From Scilla litardierei (Eukaryota > Streptophyta > Magnoliopsida > Asparagales > Asparagaceae): a DNA stretch of 64,000 bases. The notes under the pieces were generated by a model. It saw only the letters and a program-made list of their open reading frames with translations. It searched no databases and was not told where the DNA came from. The position numbers and the translations under genes are program-made. Shown in pieces: positions 1 through 9,320 of the stretch. Position 1 is the first letter of the stretch, and the number at the start of each line of letters is the position of its first letter. The stretch spans positions 106,800,837-106,864,836 of the forward strand of contig CM061139.1 in the NCBI GenBank assembly GCA_030789695.1, read 5' to 3'.

Positions 1-1473
1 TTTAAGATTCTCGTTCTTAATACTCAAAGTCGAGTTTTGAGAAGTTAAATCCGCTATCTCATGTTCTTCCGCATCCTCAATGCTAACATGTTCAAGTTTA
101 GATTTGAGATTCACAATCTCATTTCTTAACTCTTCAACATCGGTGTCGTTGTTGGTGATGATATTCTTAGGCGATGTTTGAATGCTAGCTAGGTCATCTT
201 TTACCTTAGTATATCTATTTACTAACTTAGTGTATTTTGACCAAAGTTGAGAGTTAGCATTTCTAAGATCATCCATCGTTACCTCATCGCTTTCGTCATT
301 ACTATCATCGGAAGAGGAGGATCCTTGATCGTTCTCCTCTCTTGCCATGAAGCACATATGTGCTTGCTCCACTTTCTCATCATCCGACTCTCCGCTTGAG
401 GAATCCTCGGAGTCGGTGAATGTTGCTCCGACAAGTCCTTTCTTGTACCCCTTTTTGTATTTCTTGGACTTATCGAATTTTGGCGCTTTCCACTTCTCCT
501 TTTGTTTGTTGAGAGGACACTCCGCTTTTATGTGTCCTGGCTTATTGCACTTGAAACACAAAGGAGAGGAAGAGGCGTTAGAAGAACCAAATTTACCTTT
601 GGTCTTGAAGTTACCTTTCCGGAAGAAACGGTTGAACTTCTTGGCCATGAGTGCCATGGACTCCAAGTCCAACTCGTTTTCCGAGTCTTCATCATCGGAA
701 GATGTGGATGAAGCCGCCTTGAATGCAATCGCCTTTTTCTTAGGCGCATCTAGGTTCAAATATGACTTCATCTTTTCTTGTAGCTTCACCTTGCTATCTT
801 TGCGTACCTCGTATGACATCAAAGTACCCATTAGTTGAACTACGGTATATTTGTTCATGTCATTACCTTCCTCGATGGCGAAGGTACGTTTTTCCCAAGA
901 AGAGGGAAGTCCTTCAATAAGCTTTAAGCACTTCTCCTTTTGAGTGTAGATCTTGCCGAGGGCCTCTAACTCGTTTATTATGTCAACGAAGCGAGCGTAA
1001 TATTCTTTCATCTTCTCGCCCTGTTGCATATGAAACATTTCGTAATCTTTGGTTACGACAACGAGTTTAGAGTCTCTTACCCGACTCGTCCCTTCATGTA
1101 GTATGAGGAGAGAGTTCCAAATTTGATATGCACTCTTACATGTGCATATCTTATTGAAGTCCTCGGGCTCCAATGCGCATTGCAAGGCGTTCATTGCCTT
1201 GGCATTGCTTACCTCCGTGGCGACCTCCGCGGTAGTCCATTTCTCAAAATCTTCTTCTTCGGGCTCGATGTACTCCTTCATTGTAGTCCTCCATAAAGAT
1301 GAACTTCGGAGGAAGATTTCCATCCGACATTTCCAGTACTCGTAGTTGGTACCGTTGAAGAATGGAGGCCTTGTAGAGGAATGTCCTTCCATCACCGATG
1401 ACGCTCCTTCACGGTTCCTGAAGGTGTCGTAGTTGGAAGGTGGAGGCACGGTCTTGTTGTCGTTGGCAGACAT
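1..1473 (-). CDS. Gag of SIRE-like Copia element C (cut by window edge)
   Basis: Reading the minus strand from the ATG at 1473-1471, the frame stays open for all 491 codons to the window edge, so this is a 5'-complete, 3'-partial Gag. The N-terminal half has a Copia-type UBN2/gag pattern (YEYWKCRME near residue 50, then ALQCALEPEDF and HEGTS blocks). An acidic serine-rich stretch follows, then one CCHC zinc knuckle (CFKCNKPGH, about residues 306-320), a second S/D/E-rich tract and the start of a predicted coiled coil. Gag forms the virus-like particle that packages element RNA in the cytoplasm. It is clearly homologous to the gag at 29835-32039 but a different subfamily. No stop or frameshift is visible, so it may be functional. 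Whether a pol follows cannot be seen. Confidence 0.88.
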   Translation of the reverse strand, partial: MSANDNKTVPPPSNYDTFRNREGASSVMEGHSSTRPPFFNGTNYEYWKCRMEIFLRSSSLWRTTMKEYIEPEEEDFEKWTTAEVATEVSNAKAMNALQCALEPEDFNKICTCKSAYQIWNSLLILHEGTSRVRDSKLVVVTKDYEMFHMQQGEKMKEYYARFVDIINELEALGKIYTQKEKCLKLIEGLPSSWEKRTFAIEEGNDMNKYTVVQLMGTLMSYEVRKDSKVKLQEKMKSYLNLDAPKKKAIAFKAASSTSSDDEDSENELDLESMALMAKKFNRFFRKGNFKTKGKFGSSNASSSPLCFKCNKPGHIKAECPLNKQKEKWKAPKFDKSKKYKKGYKKGLVGATFTDSEDSSSGESDDEKVEQAHMCFMAREENDQGSSSSDDSNDESDEVTMDDLRNANSQLWSKYTKLVNRYTKVKDDLASIQTSPKNIITNNDTDVEELRNEIVNLKSKLEHVSIEDAEEHEIADLTSQNSTLSIKNENLK

Positions 1474-1485
1474 AGCTGAGAATCT

Positions 1486-1498
1486 GGCTTTGATACCA
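1486..1498 (-). other. Primer binding site of element C (tRNA-iMet type)
   Basis: On the minus strand this reads TGGTATCAAAGCC, one mismatch from the TGGTATCAGAGCC primer site complementary to initiator-Met tRNA that most plant Copia elements use. It lies two bases inside the LTR and 12 bases before the gag start, as expected. Confidence 0.85.
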
Positions 1499-1500
1499 AA

Positions 1501-3247
1501 TGTAATGCCCTACCAGCTATTGCACAAGTACTAGAGGGGGGGGGGGTGAATAGTACTTTAAAATAATAAGGCGTATAATTCCAAATTAAATTGCACACAA
1601 CTACCAAATCAATTTGCGGAAGCTTAAATTGAATGACGACAACGAAATTAACAATGCTAACAAACGATGTTAATGGGTTCGGATCCACCCAAGTCTCACC
1701 GACTTGTTCCCGGTGATCCTACGTCCCAACCACCCGGATCCCTTCCGGATACTTGAGTTAGAAACCCTAACTCAAGATTTCCACTATGAATATCTTGTGA
1801 AAAACCTTCACAAGATCAAATCATACATGCAATAGCAAACGTGAATCCCACAACCCGGGATCACAACCTTCTCTCACAACCGAGAGAATCACAAAGCAAT
1901 ATTAAAGAGTTTAATATGAAATAAATACTCTTACCACAAAATCCTATACCTTGAGTTTTTCTTACCCAATAGGTGGAATGAAGGATTTGAGGAAGATGAA
2001 GTTACCAAACCCTAGCACCAAGGAAATGAGCAGCAATGGGTGCCTAGGGAAGATTTGGAAACTTGAATCAAGCAATAGCTTGAAGAGCTCACCAAGAACA
2101 AGCTTCTCTCTAGATCTAGAAATGAGAGAGAATGGGTTTCTTGTGAGGAAGAGAGCTTTAGATTTGAGGGAGAATAGCTATCTCTTTAGAACTCAATGAA
2201 TCTCTTAATGGCAGCTCTATTGAAGATAGAAATGACCTAGGTTCGTATTTATAGGGTCCCATAAAAACAAGTTAGGTCAATCTCCAACGGAAAGAAATCT
2301 GTGAGAATTAGTCGGTCAAAGAACACTCACTGACCGACTAGTTCATCAACTAGTCGGTCAGTCACAAAGCATGGACCGACTAAGAGCAGATCTGAGAAGA
2401 GATAGAATTTCAGACCTAGAAAACTAGTCGGTCCAAGAACACTGTCTGACCGACTAGTTTCACAACTAGTAGGTCATCCAATGAACGTAGACCGACTAAG
2501 AGGCAAAACAACATAGTCTGAAGGCAAGTTGACTTAGTCGGTCCAAGAACAAAAGTTGACCGACTAGATTGTCAACTAGTCGGTCATCAAACGTTCTTAG
2601 ACCGACTAACGGTAAACAGTAGCTTAGGAGAATTTTAGAGTGAACAGTAAGTCTCAACTAGTCGGTCAAAGAAGCATCACTGACCGACTAGTTCACAAAC
2701 TAGTCGGTCGATGAGTCAACGTAGACCGACTAACTGTAAACAGTAAAGTCCAAGAATTTAAGGAATCAAACTAGTCGGTCCAAGAACAGTTGCCGACCGA
2801 CTAGATCACTATCTAGTCGGTCAGTACTTGTTCTTGTACCAACTAACATGCACAACAAAGTCCGAATCGAAGCGCGACGCTTCGAGGAAGTTAGAATGAA
2901 CTTGTGCAAGGATCCTAGAGCTACGAAATGAGCGTAATGAAGATATAGACGTAAGATATACTCAAGGCTTAACATTCTATATATCGAAGCTAAAAGACTA
3001 TAAATAAAACCTTAATAAACGGTCTTCGATAGCTTCGATTGAATCCTCATATTTTCCAAAGCGTCGCAAGAGCTTCAACGAAGCTTTAGGCATGAAAATG
3101 AGCTTTGGAAAGTGTTGAGATGTCGCTTTGAATGTTCGCGTGAAATTGGCGACGATCTCCAATACTGCGCTCACAAATTGTTAGTTCATGAATTATTTAT
3201 GTTTGCTCATCATCCAAAACCAAATCCGGGGAGTCCAATATTCAACA
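1501..3247 (-). repeat. 5' LTR of Copia element C
   Basis: The 1747-bp LTR begins TGTAATGCCC and ends CAACA on the plus strand (TG...CA). It aligns along its length with the LTRs of element F (27008-28737 and 32081-33809), including the G-run near 1535-1547 followed by GTGAATAG, whose complement is typical of SIRE-like LTR 3' ends. A TATA box in the element's own orientation lies at 2253-2246, with an array of inverted decamers (2310-2850) just upstream. The LTR sits inside the 5' LTR of Tekay element B. The following TTTTA (3248-3252) matches the uninterrupted Tekay LTR and is the likely target duplication, but its partner is off-window. Confidence 0.88.
2310..2850 (-). promoter_or_regulatory. 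U3 array of five four-box inverted modules, element C
   Basis: About five modules of roughly 110 bp alternate the box CTAGTCGGTC with its complement GACCGACTAG, in the order box, complement, box, complement. Spacers are about 12, 8 and 14 bp. Spacers between modules contain TTACTGTTTA or TTACTGTTCA when read in the element's orientation. The array ends just upstream of the TATA box at 2253-2246. The same modules lie in LTRs of elements F, B and D. The role is unknown; a protein-binding enhancer array is my inference. Confidence 0.85.
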
Positions 3248-3750
3248 TTTTAGACTTGCTGACATGTGCCCCTTTACTCTTTTGGGTGACACATGTTAGA
3301 TCCTGAGCCTGAGTACATTGTTGAGGACGAGGTGTTTGCTGACGCCGAGCCCGAGCCTGTGTTTGGCGAGGAGTACGTGGACACTGGGGACCAGTCCTAG
3401 TGTCTTCGTTGAGCTTTCCTCTTTTGTTTTTAGACTGCTGTTTAGTTGTCGGTGCGTGGCACCTATACTTTGTTTTTTCATCCCTTTTGTTGGCCTTGTT
3501 CTGGGCCTTTAGACTCTTTCCTTTAGCCTGGTGGCTTTTCTGGATGTTGAACTTAATTTTCATGTTGGACGAATTCTGAGATTTGAGATTTTATTTCTGT
3601 CTCTCCTTGTGTTATTATTGTTGTTCCGTTTGTCTCTACAGGGACCTGCTTATGTTTTATTGACGCTTATCGGGTTTGGGGCTTCACGGCTCCACTCTCA
3701 TGCGGACCTTTTCACGACTCGCCTCCATTTTAGGGAAGCGGGGCGTGACA
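3248..3750 (+). repeat. 3' remnant of the 5' LTR of Tekay B
   Basis: It matches the last ~500 bp of the LTRs at 8581-12767 and 56495-58997 and ends GGGGCGTGACA, directly before the primer site. Its left boundary is the junction with the Copia C LTR. It carries the conserved 108-nt acidic ORF described separately. Confidence 0.92.
3293..3400 (+). CDS. LTR-encoded acidic micro-ORF (copy in B 5' LTR)
   Basis: A 35-codon ORF starts at ATG 3293 (an in-frame TGA lies six bases upstream) and stops at TAG 3398-3400. The peptide is very acidic, with PEPE repeated, a VEDEVF block and a TGDQS C-terminus. ORFs of exactly 108 nt occur at 12310-12417, 58542-58649 and, on the minus strand of a different family, 62200-62307. 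Each ends about 340-350 nt before the LTR end. Element A's LTR has a diverged version ending at the same relative place. I do not recognise the peptide. It would lie in the 5' leader of the genomic RNA and could act as a translated upstream ORF. Confidence 0.55.
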   Translation: MLDPEPEYIVEDEVFADAEPEPVFGEEYVDTGDQS

Positions 3751-3758
3751 GGTTTTGT

Positions 3759-3776
3759 TGGTGGCCCATGCAGGTC
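3759..3776 (+). other. Primer binding site of B, matches tRNA-Ile
   Basis: TGGTGGCCCATGCAGGTC lies eight bases after the LTR end. It is complementary to the 3' end of plant tRNA-Ile(AAU) including CCA, as I recall that tRNA. The identical 18-mer follows the LTRs of D (59006-59023) and A (16779-16762, minus). Confidence 0.75.
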
Positions 3777-3895
3777 CTCTTCTGTAACTGCGAATATCGG
3801 AATGATGATAATAATATTAGAACGTCCAATAAACTAAGTTCGACATCCGAGTCATAAGCTATGAGTCTAATCTGCTTCGTTTTCTGTGTCATTAG

Positions 3896-5027
3896 ATGGC
3901 AGGAAGGCGATTCACCCGTGGTGGATGTAGTGGTGCGCCCCCTCATGACGAGGAGCCTGAGCTGGAACCCACCAATGGAGAGATGATGTGGATGATGCTT
4001 CAGATGATGCAGGTGCAGCAGGGCGTGCTCTTGCAAGTCCAGAATGCTCCACTTGCTCGAGCTGCCCGGGCACTTCCGGATGCCCCTCGCTCCGATCCGG
4101 GAGCGAAGCAATTTCGGGAGCTGGGTCCCGCTTATTTTGATGGGTCTGAGGGTCCTCTGGCTGCCGATGAGTGGATTCAGAACATTGAGCATAACTTGAA
4201 GATGGCCAAGATCACCCCGGCTGGATGGGTTGATTTGGCGAAGTGGCAACTCAAGGATAATGCTCGGAACTGGTGGGATGCGGAAGAGAAGATGTTGGTG
4301 GAGCCGATAGCTTGGGCTACCTTCAAGTCCAGGTTTGATGAGGAGTTCTTTTCGAAGGCTGCTAGGAAGGAGATGCTGCAGCGTTTTATTGATCTGAAGC
4401 AAGGGAGCTTGACGGTGGACCTGTACCACCAAGAGTTCACTAGGCTGAGTCGGTTCGTGCCGAAGATGGTACAGGATGCTGATGAGAGGGCTCAGAGGTT
4501 CCTGCAGGGACTTGCTTTGGAGCTTCAGAGTTTTGTGTCTTCCTCTGATCTGGACTCTTATCAGAAGGTTCTGGTCGCTGCGAGGAGGCAGGAGCTGAAC
4601 CTGAGCCAGAGGAGAGGACATGTTTCTGGTGCTGGGAAGAGGTCTATGGAGCAAGCCAGAGCGGTGGTTAGGCCTGGTTTCAAGCCTAATCAGCCAGCTC
4701 AGTTCAAGAGGCCAGGAGGGCCTATTCAGAAGACTTGCCATTTCTGCGGCAAGCCTGGCCACATCAAGGATCAGTGTAGCAAGTTTCTGGGCCAGTGTTT
4801 GGTTTGTGGTGATGCTTCTCATGTCGCGAAGGATTGTCGGCATGCGAATCAGTTGCGGAGGGCACCTGTTGCAGCACAGCCGTTGCAGCAGCGAGCGTCT
4901 ATTCCCGCTGGACGTGGAGCGGCTCTTGTTCCACAGAGGCAGGCTTTTCAGCAGGCTATTCCACCGAGGAGGCAGGCTTTTCTAATGACTGCTGTGGAGA
5001 GCGAGGCTGTGGATGAGGTTATCGCAT
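3896..5027 (+). CDS. Gag of Tekay element B (exon 1 of gag-pol)
   Basis: The frame opens at ATG 3896 (MAGRRFTRGG). If unspliced it ends at TAG 5060-5062 (388 aa); if spliced it continues into protease. A retrotransposon gag domain covers about residues 75-220, with DEWIQNIE and RNWWDAEE motifs. Two CCHC zinc knuckles follow (CHFCGKPGH near residue 281 and CLVCGDASH near residue 301), then a Q/R/A-rich tail. The protein is capsid plus nucleocapsid, packaging element RNA. It is nearly identical to D's gag at 59143. The frame is intact. The start was chosen because it directly follows the leader and matches D. Confidence 0.9.
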
Positions 5028-5140
5028 GTAACTCTCAGTCTAGCTGTTACTTTCCTAGCTAGTTTTGATTGTTAGATTATGTTGTTTACTTGAACATGAT
5101 TGTTTGCTAGATTAGGGTTTGATTGTTAATTGCTTGTTAG
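5028..5140 (+). other. Putative 113-nt spliceosomal intron between gag and protease (B)
   Basis: The interval starts GTAACT and ends TTGTTAG. Removing it joins the gag frame to the protease frame (phase 1). Retaining it ends Gag at the stop at 5060-5062. Introns of exactly 113 nt occur at the same protein position in D (60275-60387) and in the diverged element A (15506-15394, minus). Confidence 0.75.
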
Positions 5141-8100
5141 GTGTGGTTTTGGTGTGCACATTTCCTGCACGAGTTCTCTTTGACTCTGGTGCATCGATGT
5201 GCATTATTTCTCGGAGCTTCGTGGAGAAGCATTCCTTGTCGACGTCCCCTCTTTCCAAGAGTTGGAATATCGTTACAGGGAATGGCGTGGTCTCGGTGCA
5301 TTGTGGTTGTAATTCTTGCCCGTTGGTGGTTTGTGGACATGAGCTTTACGCTGATTTCATTGTCCACGACATCATCAACTATGATGCGGTCCTTGGGATG
5401 GATTGGCTTGCGAGCTTCTATGCTACGATCGACTGTCGGAAGAAGAAGGTGGTGTTCGAGATTCCCGGACACCCAGTATTTGAGTTCAACCGAGGTAGCA
5501 GCTCGCTTGGTCCTGTCAGATTTCGGGCCAGGCCGGTGGAGATTATGGCTATGCAGATGGAGCTGGAGAGGCCAGCGGTTGTGCGGGACTTTGATGACGT
5601 CTTCCTTGAGGAGATGTCTGGTTTGCCACCTGATCGAGCTTTAGAATTTTCTATTGATCTGGTTCCGGGAGCGCAGCCGATCTCGAAGGCGCCATATTGT
5701 ATGGTACCCGCTGAGTTGGAGGAGTTGCGGAAGCAGCTGGATGAGCTTTTGCAGAAGGGTTATATCAATCCTAGTGTGTCTCCGTGGGGAGCACCGGTGC
5801 TGCTGGTGAAGAAGAAGGATGGTTCGCGTCGCATGTGCGTGGACTATCGGGAGTTGAATGCGGTGACCATCAAGAATAAATTCCCGTTGCCTCGCATCGA
5901 TGATATTTTTGATCAGCTTGGAGGTTCGAGGGTGTTTTCTAAGTTGGATCTGAGGAGTGGTTACCATCAGTTGAAGGTGAAGAAGGATGATGTTCCGAAG
6001 ACAGCGTTCAGGACGAAGTATGGACACTACGAGTTTGTGGTTATGCCTTTCGGTGTAACCAATGCACCCGCAGTTTTCATGAATCTGATGAATCTGATCT
6101 TTTATGACTTTTTAGATAAGTTTGTTGTTATCTTTATTGATGACATTCTGATCTATTCGAAGTCGGAGGAGGAGCATGCATCGCACTTGAGGACGGTGTT
6201 GGAGATTTTGAGGAAGCATCGGTTGTATGATAAGTTTTCGAAGTGCGAGTTTTGGCTGGACAGAGTTGCTTTTCTCGGGCATGTGGTGACTGGAGATGGT
6301 ATTTCAGTGGATCCCGAGAAGATCAGGGCCATCAGAGAGTGGCATGTTCCGCAGTCAGCGTCTGAGATCCGGAGTTTCCTTGGGCTTGCTGGTTACTATC
6401 GACGCTTCATTAAGGACTTTTCCCGTATTGCTGAGCCAATGAACAGATTGACGCAGAAGGATGTACCTTTTGTTTGGTCGGGTGATTGTGAGAATGCTTT
6501 TGGTGTTCTGAGGGAGAGATTGACGACTGCCCCTATTCTTGTTATGCCTGATCGCAGCGGTGGATTTGAGATCTTTTGCGATGCTTCTGGCAAGGGTCTC
6601 AGTTGTGTGTTGCATCAGCATGGGCATGTTGTGGCGTATGCATCTCGTCAGCTCAAGGTTCATGAGAAGAATTACCCGACACATGATTTGGAGTTGGCTG
6701 CCGTTGTGTTTGCTCTTAAGATTTGGAGGCACTTCTTGCTGAGTGAGAAAGTGAAGATCTTCACCGATCACAAAAGCTTGAAGTATATTTGTACTCAGAA
6801 GGAGCTCAACATGCGACAGCGTCGATGGTTGGAGCTCATGGAGGATTGTGAGATTGATTTACAGTATCACCCTGGCAAGGTGAATGTGGTTCCTGATACG
6901 CTGAGTAGGCTTCCAGCGGTGATGATTTTGACCTCGCAGTGGAGATTGCAGCAGGATTTTTGCGAGTCTGGTGTGGAGATTGTTCTTTTTGGGGAGGCTT
7001 CTTCGTTGATGTGTATGCAGATTCAGTCGACGATTGTGGATCGGATCAAGGCTGGCCTGGCCGAGGATCCGAAGCTGGTGAAGATTCGAGAGCAGGTGGA
7101 AGCCGGTCTGCGGACTGACTTTTTGATTCATGAGGATGGCTCGCTGAGGTTTGGAGCTAGGTTGTGTGTGCCAGCTGGGGATATTAGAGAGGAGTTGATG
7201 GTGGAGGCACACAGTTCGCCGTATTCTGTGCATCCTGGTGGGACCAAGATGTACCAGGATCTTCATCTGAACTATTGGTGGCATGGCATGAAGAGGAGAG
7301 TGGCTCGGAGTGTAGCCAAGTGTTTGGTTTGCCAGTAAGTGAAGGCGGAGCATCAGCGTACGGCAGGGTTGCTACAACCGCTTCCGATTCTGGAGTGGAA
7401 ATGGCAACACATCACTATGGATTTCGTGACTGGATTACCTCGGAGTCCGAAGCAGAATGACGCGATTTGGGTGATCGTAGATCGATTGACCAAATCCGTG
7501 CACTTTATTCCATTCCGAGTGGGACAGTCCACTGAGGCGCTAGCGAGGAGATATATGGAGGTAAATTCTTTTACTCTCCGTTTTTATTTCCTTCTACTAG
7601 TTTAGATAGTGATGTAACGTGGATCGTGCAGGAGGTCGTACGACTTCACACAGTCCCCATGAGTATCATGTCGGACAGAGACACAAGGTTCACATCTCAG
7701 TTCTGGCAGAGTTTGCAGAAGAGTTTGGGTACGCGTCTGAGTTTCAGCACGGCGTACCATCCATAGACGGATGGCCAGTCCGAGAGGACGATTCAGATCT
7801 TGGAGGACATGCTGAGGGCGTGCATGTTGGATTTCAAGGGTTCGTGGGAGGACCATCTACATCTGGTAGAGTTTTCCTACAACAACAGCTTCCAGGCGAG
7901 TATTGGCATGACGCCTTTCGCCGCTCTTTATGGGAGAAAATGTCGATCGCCATTGAGTTGGGATGACGTTGGTGATCGGGAGCTGTTGGGACCTGAGAGG
8001 ATTGTGGAGGCCGTGGATGTTGTCAGTAACATTCGGGAGAGGTTGAGGATTGCTCAGGACCGTTTTAAGCATTGGGCGGATGCTAAACGGCGTCCTTTAG

Positions 8101-8534
8101 AGTTTCAGCCGGGCGACCTTGTGTTTCTGAAGATTTCCCCGAGTCGTGGTGTGATTCGCTTTGGGAAGCGAGGGAAGTTGAGCTCGTGATACATTGGACC
8201 GTTTGACATTCTAGAGAAAGTTGGTGAGGTAGCCTACCGCTTAGCCTTGCCGCCATCTTTGGAAGGAGTTCACAATGTTTTCCATGTGTCGCAGCTTCGT
8301 CGATACATTAGCGATCCATCTCATGCTGTGGATTTCTCGGAGATTACCGTTCGCCCTGATATGACGTATGACCAGCAGCCAGTGCAGATTCTGGACAGGT
8401 GTCAGAAGTCACTTCGGAACAAGGTTATCAATCTTGTGAGGGTGATGTGGCGACACGGCTCGCCTGGAGAGTCTACTTGGGAGAACGAGGATGAGATGCG
8501 AGAGCGTTTCCCACTTTTGTTTCCGGACACGTGA
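5141..8534 (+). pseudogene. Pol of Tekay B: protease, RT, RNase H, integrase, chromodomain
   Basis: Domains in order: aspartic protease (LFDSGAS near 5176), reverse transcriptase with FIDD catalytic aspartates at 6139-6144, RNase H (FCDASGKG near 6575, then DLELAA and FTDHKSLKY), integrase zinc finger (H-H-C-C ending CLVCQ at 7335), integrase core (DFVTGL, then SDRDTRF after the intron) and a C-terminal chromodomain (about 8385-8525; WRHG and STWE motifs). The chromodomain targets chromatin for insertion. Three nonsense codons break the frame: TAA 7336-7338, TAG 7764-7766 and TGA 8187-8189. Each replaces a codon expected to be CAA, CAG or CGA, so C-to-T change explains all three. A 71-nt intron-like insert lies at 7561-7631. 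The copy is dead, but the family looks recent. Confidence 0.88.
7561..7631 (+). other. Putative 71-nt intron inside integrase (B only)
   Basis: The codons for the conserved integrase stretch RYMEE-VVRLH are split here by a GTAAAT...GTGCAG segment of 71 nt, which cannot be read through because it contains TAG stops. Removal restores the domain alignment exactly. The homologous stretch in element A (near 12985) is uninterrupted. D lacks this region. Confidence 0.7.
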
Positions 8535-8570
8535 GTGTTGGGAAATTCCGAGGACGGAATTTTTATTAAG

Positions 8571-8580
8571 TTGGGGAGGA
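8571..8580 (+). other. Polypurine tract of B
   Basis: TTGGGGAGGA directly precedes the 3' LTR start (TGTAACGACT at 8581), the expected place for the plus-strand primer. The stretch between the pol stop and this tract is about 35 bp. Confidence 0.85.
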
Positions 8581-8871
8581 TGTAACGACTGGTTTTCATG
8601 TATCTGGATTTATTATATTATACTATATGTTTTGGTGGATTTCCTCCTCATGTGTGGTTTTCGTCTCCGTAGCTTTCATTTCCGATCGTTTCGTCGTGAT
8701 TTTCTAGCTTCTTCTTTAGAATCGTCGATTTTGGAGTAAGTCATTCGTGATGGGCTTCATATCAGTCATATCTTATTGTTAGATCAAGCCTAGGAGTCTT
8801 AGGAATCGATCCTGGAGCTTCGCGCTCCATTTCGGAACTTTTTGTGCACGTTAGCCGGTACATGAAGGGGA

Positions 8872-9320
8872 ACCGACCGACTAGATGACGATTTAGTCGG
8901 TCGGTAAACCTACATGGACCGACTAGTGGGCTTTGTAAATTATTCAGAAGTTACTGTTTACTTTTAGTCGGTCTAAGAACAATTAACGACCGACTAGATG
9001 TGAAACTAGTCGGTCAGAACTTGCTCTCAGACCGACTAGTTTCTGTCAGTAGATTTCACCTAAGTTACTGTTTATCGCTAGTCGGTCCATGAACACTTAC
9101 CGACCGACTAGGTTGCAAACTAGTCGGTCGACGGGCCTTCACAGACCGACTAATTCATTACCCAGGTTTTTCCCTACTTTCGCTGCTTGGTGTTAGTCGG
9201 TCACAGTTAATCGACCGACCGACTAGTTGCTAAACTAGTCGGTCAGCCAACCTTCTTTGACCGACTAATCAGTGTCGAAACCCTAATTTCTGGGCAGCCG
9301 CCAAGTCGTTTTCTATAAAT
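8872..9320 (+). promoter_or_regulatory. U3 four-box array and TATA box of Tekay B 3' LTR
   Basis: Four modules of TAGTCGGTC and GACCGACTA boxes span 8872-9270. They are separated by spacers containing TTACTGTTTA, and a TATAAAT box follows at 9314-9320. Module order, spacer lengths and the TTACTGTTTA spacer match the Copia C and F LTR arrays in the same orientation relative to transcription. Confidence 0.85.

Noticed and set aside
347..838. Plus-strand open frames opposite the C and F gags (also 30703-31101)
   Set aside because: They are mirror frames of the minus-strand Gag, which has the zinc knuckle and gag domain; no independent motif.
2310..2850. Regular short repeats with spacers resembling a CRISPR array
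   Set aside because: Boxes alternate orientation, spacers are conserved between units, no cas genes are present, and the array lies in an LTR promoter of a plant element.
3698..4843. 381-codon minus-strand frame opposite B gag (also 58897-59649)
   Set aside because: It is the complement of the gag coding strand; there are no recognisable domains and codon pattern follows the sense gene.
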